From assembly GCF_000379765.1 (NCBI RefSeq), contig NZ_KB903487.1:186001-250000 (forward strand): DNA of 64,000 nt, written 5' to 3'. This DNA is from Flexithrix dorotheae DSM 6795 (lineage in GTDB: Bacteria > Bacteroidota > Bacteroidia > Cytophagales > Flammeovirgaceae). The notes beneath the pieces are model-generated. The model was given only the letters and a program-made list of their open reading frames with translations, was not told the DNA's origin and made no database searches. The translations under genes and the position numbers were made by a program. Below, in pieces: positions 9,765 through 18,432 of the stretch (positions are counted from its first letter, which is position 1; every line of letters begins with the position of its first letter).

Positions 9765-10505
9765 ATGATTTACCGAGGTGTCTTTCTTTTTTGGATATCA
9801 TTCTTCATGATCAATTTTAATTCTTTTGGCCAATTCTGGACCGAGGAGGATGAAAACTGGCTATACAAAAAAGAATATGTGTATGGAATTAATTTTAATA
9901 CTAATGGAGGGTTGATAGGTGGATTTACATTCAAATATGCCAGAGTAATAAATGAAAAAATGTATCATAGTTTTTCCGTAGAGGCAGTTGAAATAAAGCA
10001 CCCTAAGGAAAATTCCGTAAATAGCTTTTTGAGCGGTAATAGTTTTGTTTTAAAAAAGCTAAACTCTTTTTATGTGGTAAGGCCGCAATATGGGAGGGAA
10101 ATCGTATTATTCAAAAAAGCCAAGGAAAAAGGGGTTCAGGTAAACTGGATTAATTCAATTGGTCCTGCCATTGGTATTTTGGCGCCTTATCATATTCAAT
10201 ACCAATATCAGGATAATTCTGTAAAGACTGAACCGTATGATCCCGCAATTCACACCGATTTAAATTCAATTGTTGGTCGGGGAAGTTTTATTGATGGCCT
10301 TTCAAAAGCCAGTTTAGAATTTGGAGGAAGTTTCAAATCCTCTGTTTCTTTCGAGTTTGGAACTTTCAAGAAAAATGTAACAGGATTTGAGGCTGGGTTT
10401 ATGTTGGATGTGTTCGCAAATGAAATTCCTATTATGTATGAAGCTCAAAACAAAAGTGTTTATACATCAGTATTTCTCACCATATTTTTCGGAAGCAGGA
10501 AATAA
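9765..10505 (+). CDS. exported outer-membrane-like protein, tandem copy 2
   Basis: A paralogue of the preceding gene, colinear over the whole mature part and by eye well over half identical. The signal peptide ends at SFGQ, then FWTEEDENWLYKKEYVYG. Shared blocks include GINFNTNGGLIGG, RPQYGRE, TEPYD, SFEFGTFKKNVTGFEAGFM and the C-terminal aromatic strand FLTIFFGSRK. Variation concentrates around residues 85-100 and 150-180, as expected for surface loops. The 293-bp spacer has no gene, so each copy probably has its own promoter. It ends 6 bp from the convergent PAS gene. Confidence 0.75.
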   Translation: MIYRGVFLFWISFFMINFNSFGQFWTEEDENWLYKKEYVYGINFNTNGGLIGGFTFKYARVINEKMYHSFSVEAVEIKHPKENSVNSFLSGNSFVLKKLNSFYVVRPQYGREIVLFKKAKEKGVQVNWINSIGPAIGILAPYHIQYQYQDNSVKTEPYDPAIHTDLNSIVGRGSFIDGLSKASLEFGGSFKSSVSFEFGTFKKNVTGFEAGFMLDVFANEIPIMYEAQNKSVYTSVFLTIFFGSRK

Positions 10506-10511
10506 TTGAGC

Positions 10512-13500
10512 TTATTCTTCTACCAAAAGACTTTTTTCTCCTTTATGGTGACCATTTTTCCCATTTAATTTTTTGGAAAATACCTTACCTCTGTCTCCTT
10601 CTTCTAATTTATGGCCATTAGAATTGCCGTTAAATTTCTTTTTTTTAATCACCTCCTTTATTTTGAGTTGAATGGCTTTTATTTTTTTGTCCTTTAAGTA
10701 ATTAGTAAACTCAAATTCAAATAAGGGAGCTTTCGGAAGGCTAACCACATTAAACTTTTTAGCTACTTGCTTGTCTTTCTGTAGACATTCAATAAACAAA
10801 CTAATTAATTTAGGTTGGTCATTTGGGGAAAGCAGGTTCTGAATATTTTCTTTTTGCAAAGAATCCCTGGATATTCCAGTCAGTTTTTCAAAAGAAGAAT
10901 TTTGAAGCAGAATCTTCCCTGAAGCATTCATAAGCACAATACTGTTACCAGAATTCTCTATTTCATTCAGTTTTGAAGAATTATTGTTGGTTTCTTTGCT
11001 GCTTTGGCTTTTTATATTTGCTGTTGATTCCCCATTGTTTTGTGATGACTTTGTGTCAACTTTTTTTTTGCTATCCGGCAAACCCTTCTCCATTTTTTCG
11101 TCTATATCAGGCGTAGGAGAATTATTATTTTCAATTTGCACTTCCAACACGAATCCTGTCATGGAAGAAGTTTGGGCAACATTTCTAATGTTAAAAGTTA
11201 CAGCCAGTACATTCCCGTGATTATCTTTTAGTGGGGTATTGAGGTTTACCAGCTGATCCGGGTTTTCGGCTAGGAAATCCAGTTTTTCCCCAAGCAATTC
11301 ACTACTAGCAGGTTCCATGTAGTCAAAAACTCTGGCTTTGAGGGAATAACCAAGTAAGGATTTTGCAGCAGGACTTAAGTATTTAATCTTAGAAGTTTTA
11401 TCGATAAAAAGTAGTGGAGATGAAATATTTCCTAATAAAACATTGTAAAATTTAGCCCTGAAAAGCAATTCAGATTCCCTTTTGGCCACTTTGCTAAAAT
11501 CATTAATCTGGAACAAGAACTTATCGTCTTTTCCTTCCTCACTAATTCTGGTTCCTGTTACTTCAGCCTGAATCCATTCTCCCTCTTTACTTTTTATTCT
11601 AAGCCTGTTTGGCTGGCCGTTGGTTTCAGTTCCAGCCAATTGTTCAATCTGGCCTTTTTCCTCATCGTGGAGCAGATCTGGAAATTTTGTATTTTCCAGT
11701 TCTTCAGAAGAATATCCAAATTTGGAAACGCCTTTTGAAGAAAAATCTATTGAAAAATTTTGATCAGTTCTGATGAAAGCACTTGAGGAGTTATTCAAAA
11801 AATCCTCAAAAAGTGGGTGCTCGTTATTTTCCCGGTCTACTTCAACTATTTTCTCTTTTATTTCAACAATTTGTTTGGGCTCATTTAATTGAACTAAAAT
11901 TCCGTTTACAGCTTCGTCCTGAAGAAGATTAGTTAATACTAATTCTCCTTCAACCAAATAGTCGGTTGAAGGAGAAAATTTAATGGGAACAGTCAAGGTT
12001 AAACCTTCTTCTCCTAAAACTTCCTCAAAAGCAAGGTTTACGGCTTCCAGGTTTTCAGGAGCTACAAAATCGAACCCGTAGTGCCCTTTCCTGCTTTCAT
12101 TATTTTTCTCAAATTGTTTTCTCATTGCCTTATTCTCGTAAATAATATCTGCAGATTTATTTACAAGGGCAATCATACCCGGAGTTTCTTCAAGTAGTGA
12201 TTTATAAAATTGCTGGTCCTCACTTTCTTTCCTTTCTTCCACTACCTCAACCACTTTTTTCACCTTCTTCAATTCTACCAAAATCTGATCTTCCCCATTT
12301 TTTCCCGGTAGTAAATTGAAATAGCAATCAAATTCATCAGCAATTCCCAAATTAGATTTTAGTGGGATAGATAGCAATAATTCAGGTCTTCTTTCAGAAA
12401 TTACTGCATTTACTGCCTCAGTATACTTTTCAATATATCCGGATTCAAGCAGGTCATCAAATCGAAAATCCCGGTCAGTGGGTTCGGTTTCAAATACCTG
12501 TATATTCTCTTTGAAGGCTTTGTTTGAATAATTTACCCGACCTTGTGGATCAATTATTACAATTAATTCAGAGGCATTTTCTACTGTAGCTTCAAAAACA
12601 TTTTCTTCAGTTTCTACAAAGGTGGTAATATCCACCATGGATACCCAAATGCCTTTTAAACGGTTGTTTTCTACTATTCCAAATAAACCCCTTATAGCTT
12701 TGCGATCTTCTGAAAGCGAAACTTCTTCATGAAAAAGTTTATATCCGTTTTCAATAAATCTTTGAATGGTTTTTTCTTTATCTTCCAGGCCTAAAACCTG
12801 CTTCAGATCAAATTCCTTTACTGATTGTGGCGATTTTAGGGAAAATAAATCGGAAAATGCATCATTAAAATGAGCTACTTTGGTTAAGCTGATTAATGAC
12901 TTGGTTTGTTCTTCAATACTGAGGTTAATATTATGATTGGCTTCAAGATCAAACTTTCCAATAGCAGTATCGCTGCTATTAAAAAATGCTGCATAATCCT
13001 GATGGGATTCTTTTAATTCTTTTTGGTTTCTTGAAGAGTGATTAATAGTCAGGTAGAGTTTGAAAAAGCCTATCAGGGCTTTGGCAATTTCCAAATCATT
13101 ATTAGACCAATGCCTTGTACTCTTTTTTTGTTCAAACCAGAATACCCCCAGCGTTTTGTTTTCAACCACAATGGAAACAATCATTATAGATCTCACCCCA
13201 CTGCTTTTAAAGTAATAATCACCTAGCTCTTCCAGTTTTTTATCCATCCATGCCTTATCACTAATGATATGCGGTTCGGTTTTTATATTTCCGATCAGGT
13301 TGATGTGATTGGAAGTCGAAATTGTTTCCCCAAAGGAATGCTGATCATTTTCCTTGTCGTAAATATTCCGGCAGGTTAGTTCACTGCCTAAGCTGTTGAA
13401 AAGCCAAATTCCCGCACGATGAACTTTTAGATTTTTAGTAGCCTCCTTGGTGATAATTTCGAAAAAGGATTTAAGGTCAAATTTTGAATAATCGAATGTC

Positions 13501-13829
13501 AAGCCTTTGTTAAGGAAGGCAATCTGATCCTCCCTTTCCTGCACAGATGATTCTTTCTCTTTTAATTTTTTATTGGATTGTTCTACTTCTTTGGCAGATT
13601 TATTTTCACTACTAAAAAGAAATATTCCAACAATAATAACAATTAGTGCCCCAAGTCCTGATGCAATGAGGGACATCAGGTTAATTTCATCTGGTTTTTC
13701 CAGATATACATTAAAATTATCATATACCAACCACCCGGTGGCTAGTAATGATTGAAAGGTCAATACAAAAATTAATAAAATTTTGTATGATGATCCGTTT
13801 TGCTGGGGTGAAGAATCTTGGTTTGGCAT
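10512..13829 (-). CDS. membrane GAF/multi-PAS protein without output domain
   Basis: A 1105-residue predicted sensor or scaffold. Two membrane segments (about 18-35 and 50-70) flank a short loop. A coiled coil (about 75-105) precedes a GAF-like domain (about 115-265: LKVHRAGIWLFN, VRSIMIVSIVVENKTLGVFWFEQ). At least five PAS-like repeats follow, for example ELIVIIDPQGRVNYSNKAF, GMIALVNKSADIIYENKAM, SPLLFIDKTSKIKYLSPAA and SIVLMNASGKILLQNSSF. The C-terminus is a low-complexity basic tail. No HisKA/HATPase, GGDEF, EAL, phosphatase or methyl-accepting segment is present. It stands alone, convergent with the outer-membrane pair. Confidence 0.8.
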   Translation of the reverse strand: MPNQDSSPQQNGSSYKILLIFVLTFQSLLATGWLVYDNFNVYLEKPDEINLMSLIASGLGALIVIIVGIFLFSSENKSAKEVEQSNKKLKEKESSVQEREDQIAFLNKGLTFDYSKFDLKSFFEIITKEATKNLKVHRAGIWLFNSLGSELTCRNIYDKENDQHSFGETISTSNHINLIGNIKTEPHIISDKAWMDKKLEELGDYYFKSSGVRSIMIVSIVVENKTLGVFWFEQKKSTRHWSNNDLEIAKALIGFFKLYLTINHSSRNQKELKESHQDYAAFFNSSDTAIGKFDLEANHNINLSIEEQTKSLISLTKVAHFNDAFSDLFSLKSPQSVKEFDLKQVLGLEDKEKTIQRFIENGYKLFHEEVSLSEDRKAIRGLFGIVENNRLKGIWVSMVDITTFVETEENVFEATVENASELIVIIDPQGRVNYSNKAFKENIQVFETEPTDRDFRFDDLLESGYIEKYTEAVNAVISERRPELLLSIPLKSNLGIADEFDCYFNLLPGKNGEDQILVELKKVKKVVEVVEERKESEDQQFYKSLLEETPGMIALVNKSADIIYENKAMRKQFEKNNESRKGHYGFDFVAPENLEAVNLAFEEVLGEEGLTLTVPIKFSPSTDYLVEGELVLTNLLQDEAVNGILVQLNEPKQIVEIKEKIVEVDRENNEHPLFEDFLNNSSSAFIRTDQNFSIDFSSKGVSKFGYSSEELENTKFPDLLHDEEKGQIEQLAGTETNGQPNRLRIKSKEGEWIQAEVTGTRISEEGKDDKFLFQINDFSKVAKRESELLFRAKFYNVLLGNISSPLLFIDKTSKIKYLSPAAKSLLGYSLKARVFDYMEPASSELLGEKLDFLAENPDQLVNLNTPLKDNHGNVLAVTFNIRNVAQTSSMTGFVLEVQIENNNSPTPDIDEKMEKGLPDSKKKVDTKSSQNNGESTANIKSQSSKETNNNSSKLNEIENSGNSIVLMNASGKILLQNSSFEKLTGISRDSLQKENIQNLLSPNDQPKLISLFIECLQKDKQVAKKFNVVSLPKAPLFEFEFTNYLKDKKIKAIQLKIKEVIKKKKFNGNSNGHKLEEGDRGKVFSKKLNGKNGHHKGEKSLLVEE

Positions 13830-13968
13830 GTGATTAATCCAAAATTTTCAAAAAATATTTTTTGCTAAGCTAATAAATTAATTTCAGTTTTTTCCTATTT
13901 TGGGAATTAGCTTTTTTTGTAAACAGTCCTAATTACCAATTAGTTATGTAATATAAGAAAGTTTTTGA

Positions 13969-15033
13969 TTATTTGAAAAGTGATAAAAAATTATTGGTAT
14001 TTGAATCAACTGAAAATTCCTGTTCAATTTTTTTTCGAGCCATTTTTCCAAGCTCATTTCTAAGTGGCGAATCAAGGATTAGTTTTTCCAGGTAATTGTA
14101 CCAGTCTTCTTCCTGTTTACAGATAAATCCATTAACACTTTGATCTACAATTTTGGAATTCACACCTACAGGAGAAACCAGTGCGGGAATACCCAGGGCC
14201 ATGTACTGGAGGGCTTTGAAACCACATTTCCCCTGCGCCCAAATATCATCCTTAAGTGGCATAAGGCCCACATTGAAAGTAAGTAAATCATCAATTTCAG
14301 TATCTTTTTCCCACTTTTTGAAAACAAAGGATTTCAGTGGAAAATTGGGGTTTTCATTGCAAATGATCTTAAACTCAAAATCATGTTCCTTTTCCAGTTT
14401 GGAAATAACCGGAAGGAGGTCTTCCAGGTACTTGATAGTAGTAAGGGTACCAGTCCAGCCAATAATAATTTTTTCAGTTTCCTGATCTTTTATTTGGTTG
14501 TGGTGGTGAAGTGTATCGATGGTAGTAGGATTAACTAAAACATCTGGGCAATAATTCAACGCAAAATTTTTGAGGTATTCATTGCCTGCACTGGCCTTAT
14601 AACTCCAAGAAAGAATACTTTTTACTTTACTATACCATTTTAGCTTATTGAAAGCTTTATTATGCACAGAATAATTTGGTAGCCAGATGGCATCATCAAA
14701 ATCATAAATAATCTTTTTCCCCAGGATTTGGGAAATGATAAATTCAAAAACTGGCGGGCCTATGTGGCTGGCTTCCCTGTGGATAAATATGAAATCGTAT
14801 TGCCCCAAAAAAAACATCAACCAAAACCGTTTCGCAAATGCCTTCATCATACCAAATGCCTTTCCCAAAAACATACCTGGTTTGTGTAAAATATTCCAGG
14901 TTTTTAAGTCAATAAAAGGAATATAATCATATTCAATAGCATTTTTATTGAGGGCATTTAGGTATTGCTCGAATCGAAACCTTTGGGAGGGCGCAATGCC
15001 TTTGGGATATGGTGCTAGAATTAGTATTTTCAT
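13969..15033 (-). CDS. glycosyltransferase, GT4-like (group 1)
   Basis: A 354-residue predicted GT-B glycosyltransferase. The N-terminal half carries KILILAPYPKGIAPSQRFRF and a YDFDDAIW segment often seen in this group. The C-terminal nucleotide-sugar half carries IIIGWTGT and GKCGFKALQYMALGIPALVS, the E-x7-E-like donor-binding region. Its start overlaps the stop of the next upstream glycosyltransferase by 4 bp (15030-15033), so the two are translationally coupled. With asnB upstream it belongs to a small surface-glycan or exopolysaccharide unit. Sugar donor and acceptor cannot be read from the sequence. Confidence 0.85.
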   Translation of the reverse strand: MKILILAPYPKGIAPSQRFRFEQYLNALNKNAIEYDYIPFIDLKTWNILHKPGMFLGKAFGMMKAFAKRFWLMFFLGQYDFIFIHREASHIGPPVFEFIISQILGKKIIYDFDDAIWLPNYSVHNKAFNKLKWYSKVKSILSWSYKASAGNEYLKNFALNYCPDVLVNPTTIDTLHHHNQIKDQETEKIIIGWTGTLTTIKYLEDLLPVISKLEKEHDFEFKIICNENPNFPLKSFVFKKWEKDTEIDDLLTFNVGLMPLKDDIWAQGKCGFKALQYMALGIPALVSPVGVNSKIVDQSVNGFICKQEEDWYNYLEKLILDSPLRNELGKMARKKIEQEFSVDSNTNNFLSLFK

Positions 15034-16265
15034 AAAAGAACTTCTCTATAGACCTGGGAATAGTTCTCAACCCCTTTAGACAAGGAATAAAACTCTTCCG
15101 CTCCATCAATAATTCTTTTTTTATCAAGATTTAGTATTTGATCCAAATTGTCAATTGCCTGATCGTAACAGTTATCTGAAAATTCATTGACCAAATAACC
15201 TGATTTATATTTTTCCACCACATAATCGGTATCTCCAACTCCGCTGTTACAAATTAAAGGGATGCCCATATTCATAATTTCCCCTTGTTTTGTTGGTGAA
15301 GAAGCTTTTTTGGAAAAAACCGGTTTGATAAAAAATATGGACAAGCTGGAAAAAGAAAGCAATAATGGCACTTCTTCTCTATCTGCTTTTTTTATTTTAA
15401 TATTTTCTATTGGGATATCATTTTTCAGGGCTTCTGCGTGAATTTTTTCAGGAGATTCTGCAGTGATAAATAGAAAAATGGCATCCTTTTTCTTAAGTAA
15501 CAACCTTTTAAAAAAAGCCATCATTTCCGGCAACATATACCAGGTGCCAATCGAACCCAAATAACTCATTACAAAAGAATTATCTGCTATTTGAAGTGTT
15601 TCCTGTAGCTTTTTTCTCTTTCCTATACAAATATTTTCATTTCGAAAATGATTAGTATCCACACAGCAGGGAATTACTTTAATTGGAATAGGCTGGCTGT
15701 TCACTTCCTTCCAGGAATGGATAATTTTTTCTCCGGAATGGGTGAGGGAAATGCTGTGGTCCGCCTCAGAGAAATATTCGATTTCCTTCTTTTTGAAATA
15801 ATTATATATCCGCTTAAAAACAGGATTGTCCAGATTCCAAATTCCTCCATCTACTCTTTCATCTGGGAAAAAACCTCTCATATCAAAAATGAACTTTATG
15901 CCATATGTTCTTTTTAACCACAACCCGATAAGGGCTGTGATATAACTTCGGCAATGAACAATTTTAAAGCGGTTTTTCTGGTGTAATTTTTTAACTTTCT
16001 GTTTGATTTGCCAGATATCGAACAAAGTGGAAAGTACCGGTGGTTGCTTGGTATAAGTCAGTGGAATCCATTTAATTCCGGACTTCAAGGTGATTGTCTT
16101 GATATGTTCAATTCTACCTTCATTTTCCTCTTTTTCGAAGCTAATCAGGGTGATTTCATAACCGTTTTTGGAAAGCCCGGTTAGGTATGGCAAAACCTGA
16201 GACTGTCCCAAAGGATCAGTCATGCCATCGTATGAAAGGTATAATGTTGGGATTTTGTTAGTCAT
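15030..16265 (-). CDS. glycosyltransferase family 4 protein
   Basis: A 411-residue GT-B enzyme. The N-terminus reads PTLYLSYDGMTDPLGQSQVLPYL, a signature of GT4 enzymes in polysaccharide clusters. It has FKIVHCRSYITALIGL and KFIFDMRGFFPDERVDGG in the acceptor half, then VMSYLGSIGTWYMLPEM and PTKQGEIMNMGIPLICNSGVGD in the donor half. The gene lies between asnB (52 nt upstream) and a second glycosyltransferase (4-bp overlap), on the same strand. Cotranscription of the three is likely. The product is probably cytoplasmic or peripheral to the inner membrane and extends a lipid-linked glycan. Confidence 0.88.
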   Translation of the reverse strand: MTNKIPTLYLSYDGMTDPLGQSQVLPYLTGLSKNGYEITLISFEKEENEGRIEHIKTITLKSGIKWIPLTYTKQPPVLSTLFDIWQIKQKVKKLHQKNRFKIVHCRSYITALIGLWLKRTYGIKFIFDMRGFFPDERVDGGIWNLDNPVFKRIYNYFKKKEIEYFSEADHSISLTHSGEKIIHSWKEVNSQPIPIKVIPCCVDTNHFRNENICIGKRKKLQETLQIADNSFVMSYLGSIGTWYMLPEMMAFFKRLLLKKKDAIFLFITAESPEKIHAEALKNDIPIENIKIKKADREEVPLLLSFSSLSIFFIKPVFSKKASSPTKQGEIMNMGIPLICNSGVGDTDYVVEKYKSGYLVNEFSDNCYDQAIDNLDQILNLDKKRIIDGAEEFYSLSKGVENYSQVYREVLL

Positions 16266-16317
16266 AAAAAATGATTACTAGGTTTTTGAAATTCAGTAAG
16301 TTTCTAAGCAGAGAGAA

Positions 16318-18255
16318 TTAAATTTCATCATTTTCCATTAACCATTTGTGTAAAATGATTAGAGCCCAAATTCTATTATATAAAAAATCAGCCCCATTAA
16401 AAAAATCTTCTTTAAGCTTTTCCACTGCTTCAGGTCTTACAATGCCAAATTGCACAACCACATTTTTATCCAGATATTTTTCAATAAGGTATAGCAACTG
16501 GTTTTTAAGCCAGCTCCCCATAGGAATTGAAAACCCCCACTTTGGTCGATCAAATAATGATTTAGGGAGATAGCTGTATAATACTTCTTTTAATAAATAT
16601 TTGGAGCTGCCTTTTTTTACCTTAAGCTGACTATCCAGGTTGAGTGCAAATTCTACAATTCTATGATCTAAAAGAGGAACCCTTACTTCCAGAGAATGAT
16701 GCATGGAGGCCATATCAACTTTCACTAAAAGATCGTCTTTCAGGTAATTTTTAAGGTCATAAAATGCTTGTTCTTCCTGAATGTCCAGGATTCTTCCACT
16801 TATTTCAAATTTTGCTTTAAATCTTTTTTCATTCTTGTACTTATCCGTCAATAAGTTATTTGTAAGTTCTTTATGACTAAATAAGTATTGCTCCTGAGAG
16901 AATATGTGACTTTTCAGGTCTGTATTGGAATTAAAATCGAAAAGTGAAGATGCTCTTTTATTTCGCTGGCTTCCGGAATATTTTAGATAGGTATGAATAA
17001 TTGGTCTAAAGCTTTTGAGCATAGGATTATCCAGACGCTTGGCCCAGTTGTACATACCATAGCCCATAAAGAGTTCGTCTCCTCCGTCTCCGGAAAGTGC
17101 TACAGATACATGTTTTTTAGCCATTTCCGAAACTAATAGCGTTGGAATGGCTGAAGAATCGGCAAAAGGCTGATCATAAATATTGAGCAGATTTTCTACC
17201 TGTAAAATGGCTTCATCTTCAGATAAAATAAATTCGTGATGATCTGTTTTAAGTGCTTTGGCTACCTCTTTAGCATACTGACTTTCATTGAATTTGGCCT
17301 CTTTAAATCCTATTGAAAATGTCTTTATAGGTTGAGAAGAAAGGTTTTGGGCAATGGCCGTTACTGTGCTGGAATCAATTCCACCACTGAGAAAAGTACC
17401 CAGTGGAACATCACTTACCATTCTTTTTTCTACGGCACTTTCCAAAATACTTTTTAAGTTCTTTTTCGCCTTATCCTCCTCACTAAATACTTTATTGGCA
17501 ATTTTAGTATCAGGTTCCCAGAATGGTAATAATTTTATATCCCCTGATTCAATAATGGCGAAATGCCCTGCTGGGAATTTGTTGATTTTTTCGTAGATAG
17601 AGTGATTTCCCGGTATGTAGCCAAGGTGTAGAAAATCACCAATGGCCTGTTTATTTAAGGTTAAAGCACCTTTTGGCAATATTTTTTTGAATCCTTTTAA
17701 TTCAGAAGAAAAAATGAAATTATTCCCTTCCTGAAAATAATACAAAGGCTTAATTCCCAACCTGTCCCGAAATAGATAAAGTTTTTTTTCTTCCTTGTCA
17801 TAAATTGCAATGGCAAACATTCCATTCAGACGGCTTACCATGCTTGGCCCCCAAAGCGCGAAAGATTCTATAATAACCTCAGTGTCACAGGAAGTTTTAA
17901 ATTCTAATTCATCTCCTACTGCAATTTCTTCTGAATTTTCCTGATTTTGGCTTTCTGGTGTTTGAAATGGTTTCTTTTGGTTTTTGAAGGCTAAAACCTG
18001 GTTTTTCAATTCCTGAAAATTATAAACTTCACCATTATATACAATTAAATACCTGCCACAACTGGATTCGAAGGGTTGGTTAGCTCCTTCCGATAAATCG
18101 AGAATACTCAATCGTTGATGTCCAAGGCCAATCCCGTCTTTTTCATTGAAATAAAGCCCTTCAGCATCCGGTCCCCGGTGTTTGAGTGAAGTTGTAAATG
18201 TTTGGAGATTTTCCCTGGAATAATCCATGGAAAGAAAGCCTGCAATTCCACACAT
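16318..18255 (-). CDS. asnB: asparagine synthase (glutamine-hydrolysing), glycan-cluster type
   Basis: Transfers amide nitrogen from glutamine to a carboxylate by adenylation. Cys2 of MCGIAGF is the class II glutaminase nucleophile, with GPDAEGLY and YNGEVYN in the same domain. The synthetase half has the pyrophosphatase loop SGGIDSS near residue 288 and LSGDGGDELFMGY. At 645 residues it fits the AsnB family. An insertion of roughly 25 mostly polar residues (about 105-130, Gln/Glu-rich) precedes the conserved SCDTEVIIE block. As it leads two glycosyltransferases, it may amidate a sugar acid in a surface glycan rather than make free asparagine. Confidence 0.9.
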   Translation of the reverse strand: MCGIAGFLSMDYSRENLQTFTTSLKHRGPDAEGLYFNEKDGIGLGHQRLSILDLSEGANQPFESSCGRYLIVYNGEVYNFQELKNQVLAFKNQKKPFQTPESQNQENSEEIAVGDELEFKTSCDTEVIIESFALWGPSMVSRLNGMFAIAIYDKEEKKLYLFRDRLGIKPLYYFQEGNNFIFSSELKGFKKILPKGALTLNKQAIGDFLHLGYIPGNHSIYEKINKFPAGHFAIIESGDIKLLPFWEPDTKIANKVFSEEDKAKKNLKSILESAVEKRMVSDVPLGTFLSGGIDSSTVTAIAQNLSSQPIKTFSIGFKEAKFNESQYAKEVAKALKTDHHEFILSEDEAILQVENLLNIYDQPFADSSAIPTLLVSEMAKKHVSVALSGDGGDELFMGYGMYNWAKRLDNPMLKSFRPIIHTYLKYSGSQRNKRASSLFDFNSNTDLKSHIFSQEQYLFSHKELTNNLLTDKYKNEKRFKAKFEISGRILDIQEEQAFYDLKNYLKDDLLVKVDMASMHHSLEVRVPLLDHRIVEFALNLDSQLKVKKGSSKYLLKEVLYSYLPKSLFDRPKWGFSIPMGSWLKNQLLYLIEKYLDKNVVVQFGIVRPEAVEKLKEDFFNGADFLYNRIWALIILHKWLMENDEI

Positions 18256-18407
18256 AAAGTTTAAAAAATTAGAGTTCTGAGTGATCAGCTAAAAAAATGG
18301 AAACGAATTACAAAAGATTGAACGGAGGAAAATCAGATTTCGCACAGCGGAATTAAAAAATAATATGCTTTTTTTGACTTATTTGAATCCCAAAAAAATC
18401 AAAAAAA

Positions 18408-18432
18408 AGGAACTAATGATTAATTAGTTCCT
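18408..18432 (-). terminator. intrinsic terminator overlapping end of second OmpA gene
   Basis: A 10-bp stem pairs 18408-18417 (AGGAACTAAT) with 18423-18432 around a 5-nt loop. On the minus strand it is followed by a run of eight T. The right arm includes the last codons of the minus-strand gene ending at 18420. Confidence 0.8.
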
